Assembly (NCBI RefSeq): GCF_016859285.1
Contig: NC_053417.1
Location: forward strand, 22,219,706-22,283,705
Source of the DNA: Xiphias gladius
Lineage: Eukaryota; Chordata; Actinopteri; Istiophoriformes; Xiphiidae
DNA: 64,000 nt
Reading direction: 5' to 3'
Shown here: positions 1-11,067 of the stretch, piece by piece
How positions within the stretch are numbered: the first letter of the stretch is position 1
Layout: each line of letters begins with the position of its first letter
Program-made: the position numbers and the translations under genes
Notes under the pieces: generated by a model
Database searches by the model: none
Seen by the model: the letters and a program-made list of their open reading frames with translations, nothing else
Told to the model about the DNA's origin: nothing

Positions 1-783
1 CCATGTTTGAAAAGATGCTACCTCTGGAACAAAAGCAAACAGCGAGGCAGATGTTCCTAATGAGGAAAACCTAGCCGGGGAAAATGGGATCATTCAGCTG
101 GTAGTGGCTAAAGTGAACGTGTTTTACGCTTACATAATCCAGGGGGAGTGTGAAAAGACATGACAATGCCCTGGCAGGCGCAGGTCGGCTGTTTTGTCAT
201 GAGCACCGCGTTGCCATCGCTCTATAGAAATCTGTGCACCGTCAGACGTCCGGGTTGCACAACGGCGGGTCAGAAGCTCTTTGTGCGGTTGCTGTTCATT
301 AGCAGGCAGCCCTCTGCGATGCGCGGCTCTGCTGCTGCAGGGGTCTCTTCAGTGCATGGAACCGGATGGTGAGCGGAGAACACAGCGGGGGCTGGGCACT
401 GCAATGTACTGCAGTACTCGTAGCTCTGCTATGCACACCCACTCTCTTCCATTCTTGCTCTGCCTGTGACAATCTCTCAATCTCTCGCTCTATCTCTCAC
501 CCTCTATCGGCTACGCTCGTATCATTCGTCCTGCCTTCCTCTCTTCACTTTCTTCTCATTGCTTTTGTCCTTTCCTTGCCAATTTTTCTCCACACTCTTA
601 AAGCTGACCGTAATCCATGTGTCAAACACCGTCTCTTACATTCTCCTTTTAAACTACGCTTCCCTCTGTCCCTCACATGTAGACTTAGAAACACATTTAC
701 ACAAATACGTACACAAATGGATCCTGTAACCTTTCCCTAGAGAGTATGATAATGTGCCCTCCTTCTCCCTGGTTATGGAGAAG

Positions 784-815
784 GCACACACACACTCACC
801 CACACACACACACAC
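784..815. repeat. (CA)n microsatellite
   Basis: About 32 bases of CA dinucleotides, interrupted by two short CTCACC/CCA breaks. This is ordinary simple sequence. Confidence 0.85.
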
Positions 816-3134
816 CATGCTTCCAACACTTCACTGTATTTATCAAGGTGTCATTTTTAGTATCCCCAAGAGGGTCTTCTCGCCTATTTTCATCTGTACA
901 ACCTAGACCACTATTACACCTAAAACACTATTTCTGGCTGTTTGGTGAGTTTGCACATCACTTTTTTCTCGTCCTGACACGGAGAGGTTTGGGATTGTTG
1001 CTAACTGTAGCATATCTTAGTGACAGCCGTTGCTGCTCCACTATGTTGCCAACACCGTCGTTTACAGGGGCACACTAAACGCCCGTGTCGCGCAGCCTGG
1101 GACAGAGGGTGTTGTACACGGAGGATGAGCAATGACGGGCCCGACAGCTGCTCACTTCCTCCAAAAGAACCCCACGACTCTTTGAAAGAGGTACAGTGTA
1201 TAACCTCGACATACACCGGAAAAGACTACACGAAAATAGACCTTGAAAGGCAGCCTGCTTATCCCACCGGCAATGCTTTCCCAGCATTCCCCGAATCCAG
1301 GTCTGGCTGTTTAAACCAGTCTTTCTATCCAATGAGAAGTAGTTAAACCGCCTCCATCCCTTGCACCCTGTCTCCATCCTAAAGTGGGATACTGGCTAAT
1401 TCGTGCGAACAGCAAGGGGTCCCATTTCTGTTTCCCGCTAAAGAGCTGAGGTTTCTGATCATCGATATCTAAATGAGTTTCTCAGTGTGCTGGCTGCGTC
1501 CTGCGGAGACACTTTGCTGGTCGCTCTCAACCATGACATGAAACAAAGCTTTGTGTCACAGCGGGTGTCAGAAATGTATGGGCCGCAGTCGTTACATATT
1601 TTACGGGTTCTTTTCACCGATTTTAACATAACACTGCTGTCTTTTAGCATCTCCTCAACTGTTTTGTGATTGATTTATGGGAAACATAAGTAGTTACTAG
1701 CCACTAATAGCACACAAAAAGTATAATTTCTGCTGTTTATAATACTATTATTATAGCTCTGTGTAATAAGCAAATGTCAAACCTGAATGATTTTGTTGCT
1801 ACAGTCAGTTTCATCCCACAGTTTGATGTGTCATTCTGAGCTGTGAAGTGAAAAGGAAAGTAGAACGAAACCACAGTGATGATGCTCCCACTTTGGGCAT
1901 ACGGTCATAATCCAGGTAGACGAGGACGGACCAGTGCTTTTCAAAATGAAAAAAGCTAGGAGCTGAGTTTTCAGTCTCTCTGCAAAAACATAGTTCTCTC
2001 TAAGATGGACAGTGTTCTAGAAAAGGAGAGGTCCATGAATAATGAACAGTGTTTTCTTCATGTCTTCAAACGGAAAAAGCAAAAGAACAGATGTGCACAG
2101 CCAACTGCAATATCAAATAACGAGCTGGGTATGCGCATTGCCAGGCAGTTTATTAGGTCAGCTGACTAGACATAGTTAGAAGAATTACTTTTGCCTCAGA
2201 CTGTCGTCTAACCCTCATTACTTAACACTGATTTGCTTCCGACTATTTGAGGGAAGCACTTATCAACGGTCTTTGCTCTGCACTCTGTCCATGGTGCTGA
2301 ACTGGGTTACATTTCCTCCCCGGCCCACTCCGCCTCCCTGCATATAACTGAGTCTTGAATAATTGGTACATTATTCAAAACCAGTCCCTGGGTTCAACCA
2401 TTCTGGCCAGGTTCATGCATGCCCTGTGCTTACATCTGGTATAGGAGGAATGAAAGGTATTAACCTTGCCTCCAAGTGATATGCACACACCAGTACATAC
2501 TGTACTCTTCATCCCGTCTAGCAGCGCTTTTCAGTGTGCCCACATGAAACACCGTAAGCCGATCTGTTATTTCCTCCCATTCTGCAGCAGGCCAGTGGTC
2601 ACAGACATTTTCAACAGAGAGAAACACACAGTGCCCACTGCTGGACAGTGTGATTCATTTTACGAATGATGAAGGTCAGACTTTCAAAAAAAAAGACAGT
2701 GGGGGTTTAATAAATGAACTGTGATTGTGCACAAAGAAAAGCAGATAACTAATGCACAGTGAAAAAAAAACACACATACGTTGGCATGAATCCCCTGTCC
2801 TTTGCTGGAAACAAACAAAGCTTCACTTTACTTTGTTGTTTGGGCTAATTTTAGAATTATAATGAACGTGTATAAATAACCCAGTAAACGTACACAGACA
2901 CGAGAGTACTATTTTTTACGTTCCTTTGGCACAGTGTAGTCAGTCAAGCCTAGTTCGGCCAATCAGAGAGCCTACTTTTGCTGCAGGGTCAGACTGAAGG
3001 AAGTCCCAGAACGCAGGATAAACAAAACGAAAACTCATCACGGGGCTCAAACACTATCGGAGCCAATTCCATCTGTTTCCTAAGCATCCCCACCGATGCG
3101 CAGAATACACAATGAGAGCATGCATGGTCTCGTT

Positions 3135-3159
3135 GCCACTCTGAGCCCCTCAGAGTGGC
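3135..3159. repeat. Perfect 11-bp inverted repeat with 3-nt loop
   Basis: GCCACTCTGAG is followed by CCC and then CTCAGAGTGGC, which makes a perfect hairpin. No T-run or gene end adjoins it and its function is unknown. Confidence 0.7.
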
Positions 3160-3622
3160 CTGAATCTGGTATATAAAGGACAAAACTTTGCTCTTATCCC
3201 AACCCGGGATAATAAACCAGTTAAAACAGTGACAGTCATTTTATAAAGCTGGTAGCTGGTTTGAGTCGCTCCGCCTGGCACTGGCTGGATGCTGAGGCAG
3301 AGCCACTCAGGGATGTAATGGGATACTGCAGCACTAGAGAACCGTGTGCACAGAAACTTGCCTGGAAGCATCAGGGAGTCCCGCACTAACCTTCCCCCTC
3401 TGTTCTCTATTCCTTCGCCTCTCCTGCTGCTTCATTGTCAAGTCTTTACAAAATGTGAGAAATCACTGAAGTATAAAGCCTTTTTTTTTTTTAAATGCAA
3501 TTACACGCAAAAGACCAAAAATACACTGACAAAAACAACAACAACAACAAAAAAACCCCAAACAACTTCAGAAGTGTAAAAACCCAGCATGCCTGCGGTA
3601 GTTGGAGAACACAGCTGCTCAC

Positions 3623-3686
3623 CTTTAGTGCAGGTTGCTCTCTCCTGGACACCGAGCTCTTCCCCTTCTCCACGGGCTCCAGGACA
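3623..3686 (-). other. Exon-like segment on the minus strand, gene unknown
   Basis: Read on the minus strand, a strong pyrimidine tract (TTATTTTTCTCTCTATCTCAAAG) leads into 64 bases that end at a good GTGAGC donor. One frame stays open and gives 21 codons beginning VLEPVEKGKSSV; one frame is closed by a stop. The segment lies about 0.4 kb downstream, on the minus strand, of the GC-rich block at 3.95-4.64 kb, so it could be a second exon of a minus-strand transcript starting there. I do not recognise the peptide. It could also be a chance pairing of splice signals. Confidence 0.25.
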
Positions 3687-3949
3687 CTTTGAGATAGAGA
3701 GAAAAATAATCAATCTCCTCTTACTTTCTTTTATTTCCAGATTCAGAATGAATAAGTGGGGGAGTCTAACACAGCCTTCTAGACACACCTTTACTCTGTC
3801 CCCCTGTAAACTCTGCCACATATACACACACGGACAGCCATTCAAATGCACCTCAACACTGGAGTGCCCAAATTGATAAAGATCTGCTCAGGGGAGGGAT
3901 AAAAAAAAAACTACACACACTCACACACTGCAGTTTTTTTTTTTTTTTC

Positions 3950-4640
3950 CCTTTCCTCTTGCCCACTCGCTCTGCTGCTTTTTTCCTCCTGTCTTTGCCT
4001 GCACCGCCTCCTGATTGGCTGAGCTGCTCTTCAATAACATAAGCTCTCTTCTTTAATTGGAAGGGGGCCAGTTATGTGGTGCACCAGAAACCCTCCCGCC
4101 CAGCTCATCTCTTTCCCCCCCCCTCCTTTTTCTCCCTACGTACCCGTGGAGAAGAACGCTGAGCTCTGCAATTTCATACGCATCGAGCAAAGGGAGAAAA
4201 AAAAAGGAATGGAGGGCAGAGGGAGGTGGGGGTGGGGGGGCCGTGTCAGAGAAAAGGAGTGGGAATGGGAATGGGGGAAGAGCATCGGAGGCGAATCGGC
4301 GGACCGCAGTGGGACGAGCATAAGCTGCACGGAACAAAGAGACGGGGGCCCATGAGGTGGGGTCGGGGGGCGGATTCGGGTGCACCGTCCACGGGCCGCA
4401 CCACGCGGGATCGGACGAAGGGAGCTTTGCCCGCGCTCACTGCAGCGCAGCCAGTTTGGCTCTGCTGCAGTGTGGAGTCTTAATTGCCAGGCATGAAGGG
4501 GGATGGGAAGGGAGGAGGAGGAGGAGGAGGAGAAGAAGAAGAAGAAGAGCGGGGGTTGGTCGCAGCGATGCCGAAGTACGGTCTTGCAGCCAGCATGACT
4601 AGATTGGGGGGGGGCAGCCGCAGTGGTTAAAGCCTTTTCC
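3950..4640. promoter_or_regulatory. GC-rich, CpG-containing promoter-like block
   Basis: Base composition changes abruptly: GC-rich with many CpGs (about 4260-4440), a GGA/GAA purine tract at 4510-4550, and ATTGG/CCAAT-type pentamers at 4013-4058. Such blocks usually mark vertebrate transcription starts. No long coding frame with a credible start begins here. The exon-like segment at 3623-3686 would fit a minus-strand transcript, but direction is not proven. Confidence 0.4.
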
Positions 4641-5474
4641 TCATGAATTATTTAAAGTTCCCTGAAGGAGAGTGGGAGGGTCACAGGCGGCAAACTACTG
4701 AGCCGGTTCAGACACACTCAGTCTCACTGCTTCTGAGGTTTATGATAATTACTAACACTTGAAGTACATGTTGTCAGATTGTTAAATGGAGACCCTTTAG
4801 TTAGACTATTTAATCCTACTAATAAAACGCCTTGAATGGGGACCGTGTGGTCTTAGCTTTCTGCTTTCCACTTCAGATTCATGATGTGTTAAAAGCCTTT
4901 CCGATCCTGGAGAAAAAGGGATGTATGGGATTGACTTTGTGGTGTCGGACTCCCAGCCCCTCTGTGTCTAACCGACATCTGGTACATCCATTGTTTCCCG
5001 GCTGCATTAAAGTACAATACCCAATTGGCCAGAGCAATAACGGATCATACAACGCCTCAACCACCTGCAGAGGCTTCGGGGAGCACTCAAGAAGTTAAAC
5101 GGTGACCGGATAGAAACGCAAATACACTGTTGGCTCAGTCAACATCATAATTGCCTGGTGGGTGATCGGGCAAATAGAGAGTTACCTGATATCTTAGGCT
5201 CAGTGTCCTGGTGTAAAATACCATTTGTGATGCTAAACCAGAAGGTACAGGTGAACAAAAATCGAAAGAAATGTCTAGATTTAGTGATGAATGTAGATGG
5301 GCATGTTTCGGACGAAGCCCTCATGTTTTTAATAAATAAATAAAAATAAATTGCAGAAAACTTAACTAACTTCAGATACAAATAATAGATTGCCAGTAGA
5401 ATTGCGTCCTATGTGTCATCCGCTTGCAGAATTTCACCAGGGTTCAAATGACTTTGATGTACAAGAAAGGAATA
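4641..5474. other. Intergenic, nothing recognised
   Basis: AT-rich sequence between the GC-rich block and the 3' end of oard1. I see no splice-bounded coding segment or repeat family that I can name. Confidence 0.5.
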
Positions 5475-5480
5475 TTTATT
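5475..5480 (-). promoter_or_regulatory. oard1: Candidate polyadenylation signal of oard1
   Basis: AATAAA on the minus strand about 120 bases beyond the oard1 stop codon, the first such hexamer downstream. Confidence 0.5.
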
Positions 5481-5601
5481 TCCATATAATCTGTAGCATA
5501 ACATTTTCTCACTGAAAAATCATCATCGTGGGCACATACTTTGGGAATAATACAGAAAAGTGCATAAACTAAATAATACAATAAACAAACGTTTCCGTCA
5601 G

Positions 5602-7832
5602 TCATCTGCGCATGTTTTCCTTCATCACTTCGGCCTCTGCTTTCACTGGAAGGCTGTAGACTGTGATGGAGATGTTTGTGCGTTTGAAGACCTGTTCCAG
5701 TATCTCCGACACTCTCGCCCACTCCAGTCGATCAAGGCCACAGCCAATACTGTCAGTGGGAGAGAGGAAAAGAAAAAAAAAAGAAAAAAACACTGTTCAG
5801 CTGTAACAGTAAAAAGAACCAACACAAAACCTAGTCATTTTTCAAATAAACGAAGAGAGCAAATGAATATTTCTCTCTTGATAAAAGGATTTAATGACTG
5901 GAAATGATACGAACCGAGGCATTGATATTTTTGTTACTCCATGTTTTACACAGTGCAACTTCATGTCCTCAAGGCTCAGTCTCAGGCTGTCATAGGTGGG
6001 TTTTTGGCTGGCCTTTTTCTTTGTGATCTGCAATAACATAACAGGACGGCGACAATAATATTTAATACAATGTATTTTAAATTAGTTATCTTAATTTATC
6101 TAGGGGTGTACATCTGTATCCTCAAAATTTTTTTTTTTTTTTTTTTACATCTTTACCAGATAGTAGATGAAACGGCCGTCTCTTTTCAGTACAGCGCACT
6201 GTCCTGTCAGCTTTTCTGTTCGGATATAAATAAAAAAGTTAATATCCACATCAGAAAAAGACACAATACAACCCCAAATATAATGGGTTTTTTTTTTTAA
6301 ACCCCTTCGGCCTCACTGCCCCGCTGCAGAGCAAGCCATTACAAACTAATAGTGTACAGCAAAAAAAGAAAAACGTTTCAACCATGTCTATTTTAAATTC
6401 TAGTGGTTATTTGTCAGCATGAATGAGTACAAAATGAAGCATAAGACATCAAGAAGAAGACTAGGCTTGCAGGTAGGAAGGCAGACAGGCAGGCAACACA
6501 CAAGAAGTAGCAAAAACACTACTAGCAGGCAAGGTAACAAGGAGAGGCCAAAAAAATAAAAGGACACAAAGGAAGACACACACAAACACACACTGAGACA
6601 TGTGAAACAATCTGGCAACTGACTGGTAAAAAAAAAAGAACAATACGGGGGAGCAAATGAGGAAAATGAGGAACAGGTGTGGAGGGGTAGGCGGAGAAGT
6701 CCTAGTGACTGGGAGGGGGAAACGGGTGAGCGGGGGGATCTGGGAACAGTGGGAAAGTCTGAGGGCATCTGGTGGGCGGGTGGACTATACCAGGAGACGG
6801 AAGCAGGGTGGCCAACACACTGGTAATAGTGCTGACACAGGCGATGGGAGGGTGAAACCACAGAGGCATCCAACCCCCTGTACCAATTCAGAATATATAC
6901 AGAACTGTGCAAAAGATTTAGGGACTAAAAGTAAAGTGAGGATTTATAAACTAACTTCATACAAAGGTGCCGTAAGCGGGAAAAAACCTAAATCAAATCA
7001 GTATTTGGTGTGACCTCCCCTTTGCCTTTAAAGCCACACCAAGGTTTTTCAATGCACTTTGCAGGTGGGTTGTTCCGAGCATCTTGGAGAAGCCGCCACA
7101 GCTCTTCTGCGGATTAAGGCTGCCTCAGTGCCTCCTGTCTCTTCACGTGACCCCAGACTGACCTGATGATGATGATGATGATAATGATGATGATGATGAT
7201 GTTGAGTCATGCCGCAGAATGAATTTGGGAACAACCAGGGACCTCCCTGCTGGCACGGCATGATGGATGAGAACCTAGGCATCTGAAGCGCCTAAAGCTC
7301 TTGCACAGCACTGTACGTGACATGGCCAGACAGTGAGGAATCAGATTACTTTTTTACCAACTGCGAAGCCAGGTATTTAATAGACCTGGGACAAAAGCCA
7401 ATCCAGTTTCTCAGTGCTGAACATAGTGTTGGAATCAATGCCTCCAAAATGAGACGTTTTTACTCCCGATGGATTTTGAATTTAAATAAAAATAAAAAGG
7501 GCTGACTCACTCTGTTCCTTTAACTCCGCCACCCCTCTGAACCTCTGCTTGAACGTCACCGCTATGCCTGCCCCCATGCGGCAGTCCTCGCTGATGCAGT
7601 GGGCCAGAGCCTCCTCCGTGGGGCAGGAGAACAGGTTCCCGCTGACATAGCTGAGTCCCCAGCTGTCCTCCGCGGGCTGGCCGGGAGGGGGCAGCGTTAC
7701 AACCGTGTGACGAGGCACGACCACGACAAGCGCTGAACAGCTGAGCAAGAAATGAACCGCCCCTCCTGCCTAAGTGTCGGGATTTACCTCGATTTTGTCG
7801 GCGGCGACTGGCGTCTGAAGTTCGGACGACAT
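5602..7832 (-). CDS. oard1: oard1: O-acetyl-ADP-ribose / ADP-ribosyl-glutamate deacylase (macrodomain)
   Basis: Five coding exons on the minus strand: 7788-7832, 7511-7676, 6157-6215, 5915-6027 and 5602-5749. Phases join exactly to a 176-residue protein, close to the roughly 150 residues of human OARD1 (C6orf130). The start [15 protein letters not shown] ends at a GTAAAT donor; exon 2 follows a pyrimidine-rich acceptor. Family hallmarks seen are GNLFSCP (about 24-30), [15 protein letters not shown] (about 37-51, the macrodomain ADP-ribose loop), [24 protein letters not shown] (catalytic-loop region, with the conserved Asp in GCGLD) and ITVYSL near the end. The enzyme removes ADP-ribose from glutamate side chains and hydrolyses O-acetyl-ADP-ribose in nucleus and cytosol. 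The C-terminus runs about 15 residues past the human one. Intron 2 carries a small Tc1-type element. No breaks are seen. Confidence 0.93.
6898..7315. mobile_element. Internally deleted Tc1/mariner-type element in oard1 intron 2
   Basis: The left end reads TACAGAACTGTGCAAAAGAT and the right end is its imperfect inverted counterpart (CTTGCACAGCACTGTA), with TA at each outer edge as in Tc1 elements. The body keeps stretches familiar from Tc1 transposase ends (TATTTGGTGTGACCTCCCC, GTTGTTCCGAGCATCTTGGA), but only about 418 bases remain against some 1.6 kb in full copies. A (GAT)n tract at about 7166-7201 has expanded inside it. It is non-autonomous and old. Confidence 0.75.
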
Positions 7833-8220
7833 CGGCGACGGCGACGCCGGGCGGAGCGCGGTGTGCGGCGGTGTGACTCGGTGTGTCCGGTCGTCGACGC
7901 GCATTCACGCAGCGCGGGGTTACCGGCTTTCGGCCAGGGGACCCGTCCACCAGCTTTTTATGGCGCCGCCGTAAAGTGGCCCGCGTGTTTTACGGACAGC
8001 TGACTGCGGGTGGCGGTTTTTTTGAAAAAGCCAGACAAGGGGACTCTCGGGACGCCCCTCCGGCCGCTCGGCAGGCTGGTCAGCGGCAGGAACCGGGGAG
8101 GCCACGGTGTTTATCCGTCCTCTCGCGAGACTGGAGAAGCGGCACCAGCCGAACCGCCGACAATGACCCGAATCGGGAAAACTCCCGAGAGTTACTCCTA
8201 AAAATGCTCTGAAGCCACAG
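7833..8220 (-). promoter_or_regulatory. oard1: CpG-rich promoter region of oard1
   Basis: Dense CpG content directly upstream of the oard1 start codon (minus strand), falling back to AT-rich DNA after about 8.2 kb. It probably holds the 5' UTR and transcription start. I see no plus-strand gene starting from the same block. Confidence 0.5.
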
Positions 8221-9404
8221 CTTAAGAGTAAAAATGTTCTTTGCTGAGTGTGAGCAGTAAGGCACATTTATCAAGTGACTCGCTCCTACTTACATGAGGG
8301 TGAAATTAGCAACTCTCAAGGGATCACATGTATGTCTAGAGAAGGAATAGCCAGTCGTAAATATAGAATGACATTTGCCATATTTTACATCCCCCCCCCC
8401 CCAATACTTTCAGTTTATTCAGTGGTATGGAGTGGAAACAAAATTCTGCTCCGAGACATTCTGCGGTTGGTAGGCAAGGTAGCCAGAGAAATCGTATAAT
8501 AATGTGAATGTAGCACCACACTGACAAGTTCAGACAATGAAGATGCTTAGACGGTGATTTTAAATAAAAATCGGTGTCAGATTTATTGTTGATGTTCGTT
8601 TGCACCCCTGAAAAAAAAAAAAAAGTTGTGCAACATCCTATCAAATGTTCTCATGCAAATGACAGACAAAAACTACACTATTCTTAATCATTCTGTCACT
8701 GCTAATGTCTTTTTCCTATCATTATCATCATTATTATCATTATTGTTGTGACTTGGCTCTTTTTTTCTGCACTGCAGTTCATCTAGGTTCTACTCTTAAT
8801 CAACTTAAGAGACTACTGGAGCTTTCCTAAATGTAAGACTTTTTAAGTCAAAAGAAGTTTGATAAATAGCTTTTTATTCTTAGGTTTGTGAGTAGGAGTA
8901 AAAGAGACCGTCTCTGCTAGTATTTGAATGGGATTGCAAGACGTACAACCAAATGTTGTGGTACTCTAAAAAGAAGAAGGCTTGTAAAATGCTAAATGTA
9001 TGTACTTTATTTCATATTTTTCTGTAACACTCTTGTCAATTATGATACTGTGATGCATCATTTCTGTCTCAGTCCTTTTGTTTGTTGTTGCTGTTCAATA
9101 AAATAGAAATTTAAAAAGGGAAAATGCTGAAAGGTCTGTGGGTGATATTCTGTGGGCTACACACAGCATACAGAATATTAGAAGAGAAATCCATAATTTG
9201 ACTACCTATTAATACAAAACATTTGCACAAAAATATTTTTTTTAAAACTGAAACCTAGCACCGCTTATTTTTTAGTTGGTGCTAGGTTTCATCTTTAATA
9301 ATCTTGATATTTGTTATGTTGTAGTTTTCAAATGTAATGTCTAAAAAAAACCAACCAAGTAATGTGAAATTGGTATTTATTTTGTCTTTTGTGTTTAAAG
9401 ACCT
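8221..9404. other. Intergenic, AT-rich, with one hairpin
   Basis: No coding exon seen. It contains a 12-base C homopolymer near 8391, ATT/ATC-rich tracts around 8720-8750 and the inverted repeat at 9250-9290. Confidence 0.5.
9250..9290. repeat. Perfect 13-bp inverted repeat
   Basis: GAAACCTAGCACC (9250-9262) and GGTGCTAGGTTTC (9278-9290) flank a 15-base AT-rich loop. It could be a stem-loop RNA or the residue of a small foldback element; nothing else identifies it. Confidence 0.7.
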
Positions 9405-10493
9405 CTGAAGGTTTCCTTTGGTATTAGGCACCACGTAAGCATCAGGTTCTTTTAAGTCCTGTTAGATGCGAGGTGGGGCCTACATGGATTAGACTTGTCT
9501 TTCCAGAACATCCCACAGATACTCGACTGGATTGAGAGATCTGGGGAATTTGGGGGCCAAGTCAACACCTTGAGCTCTTGTCATGTTACTCAAACCATTC
9601 CTGAACAATTTTTGCAGTCTGGCAGGGCGCCTCATCCTGCTGCCCTTACCGTCGCCAGGAAGGGGGCGTACATGGTCAGCAACAATGTTTAGGTAGGTAG
9701 TACGTCGCAAAGTAACATCCACACGAATGCCAGGACCCGAGGTTTCCCATCAGAACATTGCCCAGAGCATCACGCTGCCTCCACCAGTTTGCCCTCTTCC
9801 CATAGTGCATCCTGGTGCCATCTCTTCCCCAGGTAAACGACGCACATGCATGCAAACAGTCCGCATAATGTAAATGAAAACGTGATTCATCAGACCAGGC
9901 AACCTTCTTCCATTGCTCCATGGTCCTGTTCTGACACTCACATGCCCACTGTGGTTGCTTTCGGCGATCGACGGGTCAGCGTGGCCACTCTGACCGGTCT
10001 GTGGCTACACAGCCCCCATACGCAGCAAGCTGCGATGCACAGTGTGTTCAGACAGCTTTCTATCATAGCTTGAGGTTTTCAGAAATTTGTGCTAAATCGC
10101 TCCTCTGTGGGATTGGACCACACGGGCCAGCCTTTGCTCCCCATGCACATCAGTGAGCGTTGGGCGCCCATGACCCTGTTGCCAGTTCACTGGTTGTCCG
10201 TCCTTGGACCACTTTTGGAAGGTACTGGCCACTGCATACTGGGAACACCTCATAAGACCCACCCTTTTGGAGATGCTCTGACCCAGTCTTCTAGCCATCA
10301 CAATTCTGCCCTTTTCAGAGTCGCCTAGCTCTGTAAACCTGCCCATTTTTCCAGCTTCCAACACATCAAGCATTGACTGTCTAATATATGCTTCCTAATA
10401 TATCCCACCCATTGGCAGGTGCTATTGTAACGAGATAATCAATGTTATTCACTTCACCTGTCAGTGGTTTTAAATTTAAGGCTCATCGGTGTA
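9405..10493 (-). mobile_element. Degenerate Tc1-like transposon with transposase remnants
   Basis: Minus-strand translation gives Tc1 transposase pieces: an N-terminal helix-turn-helix part (MGRFTELGDSEKGRIVMARR, then a GRP..T linker motif), a middle part (HEWNKVAW-like: MEQWKKVAWSDESRFHLHY, holding the first catalytic Asp of the DD(34)E triad) and a C-terminal part (FPRSLNPVEYLWDVLERQV, around the catalytic Glu). They fall in different frames and are interrupted, so the copy is dead. The right end GGCTCATCGGTGTA matches the terminal repeat of a widespread teleost Tc1 family. I cannot see the left terminal repeat, so that end looks truncated. Confidence 0.85.
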
Positions 10494-11067
10494 TGAAAAT
10501 ACAAATTGGCCTTTCCCTGATAGATGAAACAAAGCTGAAATAAATCTCAGTATGCACATGACCACAAAGTCCCAAGAAGAGGTCTGATCATCCTAAACAA
10601 GTAAAAAACACTTCTGTAGGGTGGACCATGAGTGTGTAAGGGCTTTAATTATTCGTATTAAATCAATTTTATGATTATTGTATGACACAAAACAAAAACA
10701 AAAAAGAAAATCATGTGCCTTATGACTGCAGCATCTATAAAACACAGACACAAAAACACTTACAACACCACAGGTAGCCATAAATAAGTTCAAAGCTACT
10801 GTTGCTCAGTTGCTACACAGCTTGACTAAATGTGAAACCTAAACCAAAATGAATGAACAGAATAAACCCCATTACAGGCAAAATACAGCATTGTTGTCTA
10901 GATACATCTAAATCTTACGCGTGCGTACGTAGCCTACAGTTCCAGGGTGACTGCGGTGTTGTTTTCTTTTACGTACATATAAACTGCAGTGGATACAAAA
11001 TCACCACATGATTGGTCACACATGAAGGATGTGCATATGTGATAGAATGACAGTCCATGTTACAGCC
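10494..11067. other. 3' flank / 3' UTR of guca1b
   Basis: AT-rich non-coding DNA downstream of the guca1b stop codon on the minus strand. It probably includes the 3' UTR, but I find no convincing polyadenylation hexamer. Confidence 0.4.

Larger units (their letters stand above)
1..3622. other. No gene recognised; AT-rich non-coding DNA
   Basis: I find no coding segment with splice sites or a recognisable protein match here. The open frames are short, overlap on both strands and have low-complexity composition. The stretch holds a CA microsatellite near 784, a CCTT-rich tract around 460-560, and a short perfect inverted repeat at 3135-3159. It may be intron or upstream flank of a gene lying mostly outside the window. 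Confidence 0.5.

Noticed and set aside
4053-4602. Several overlapping open frames in the GC-rich block
   Set aside because: Pro/Gly/Arg/Glu low-complexity products on both strands, explained by composition; no family resemblance.
6400-6912. 170-residue minus-strand open frame in oard1 intron 2
   Set aside because: Translation is Ser/Pro/Leu/Phe low-complexity from an AGGCAGGCA/purine-rich tract, with no family resemblance.
7507-7950. 147-residue minus-strand open frame over the oard1 start
   Set aside because: It is an out-of-frame shadow of oard1 exons 1-2 in CpG-rich DNA; the correct frame has macrodomain motifs and splice sites.
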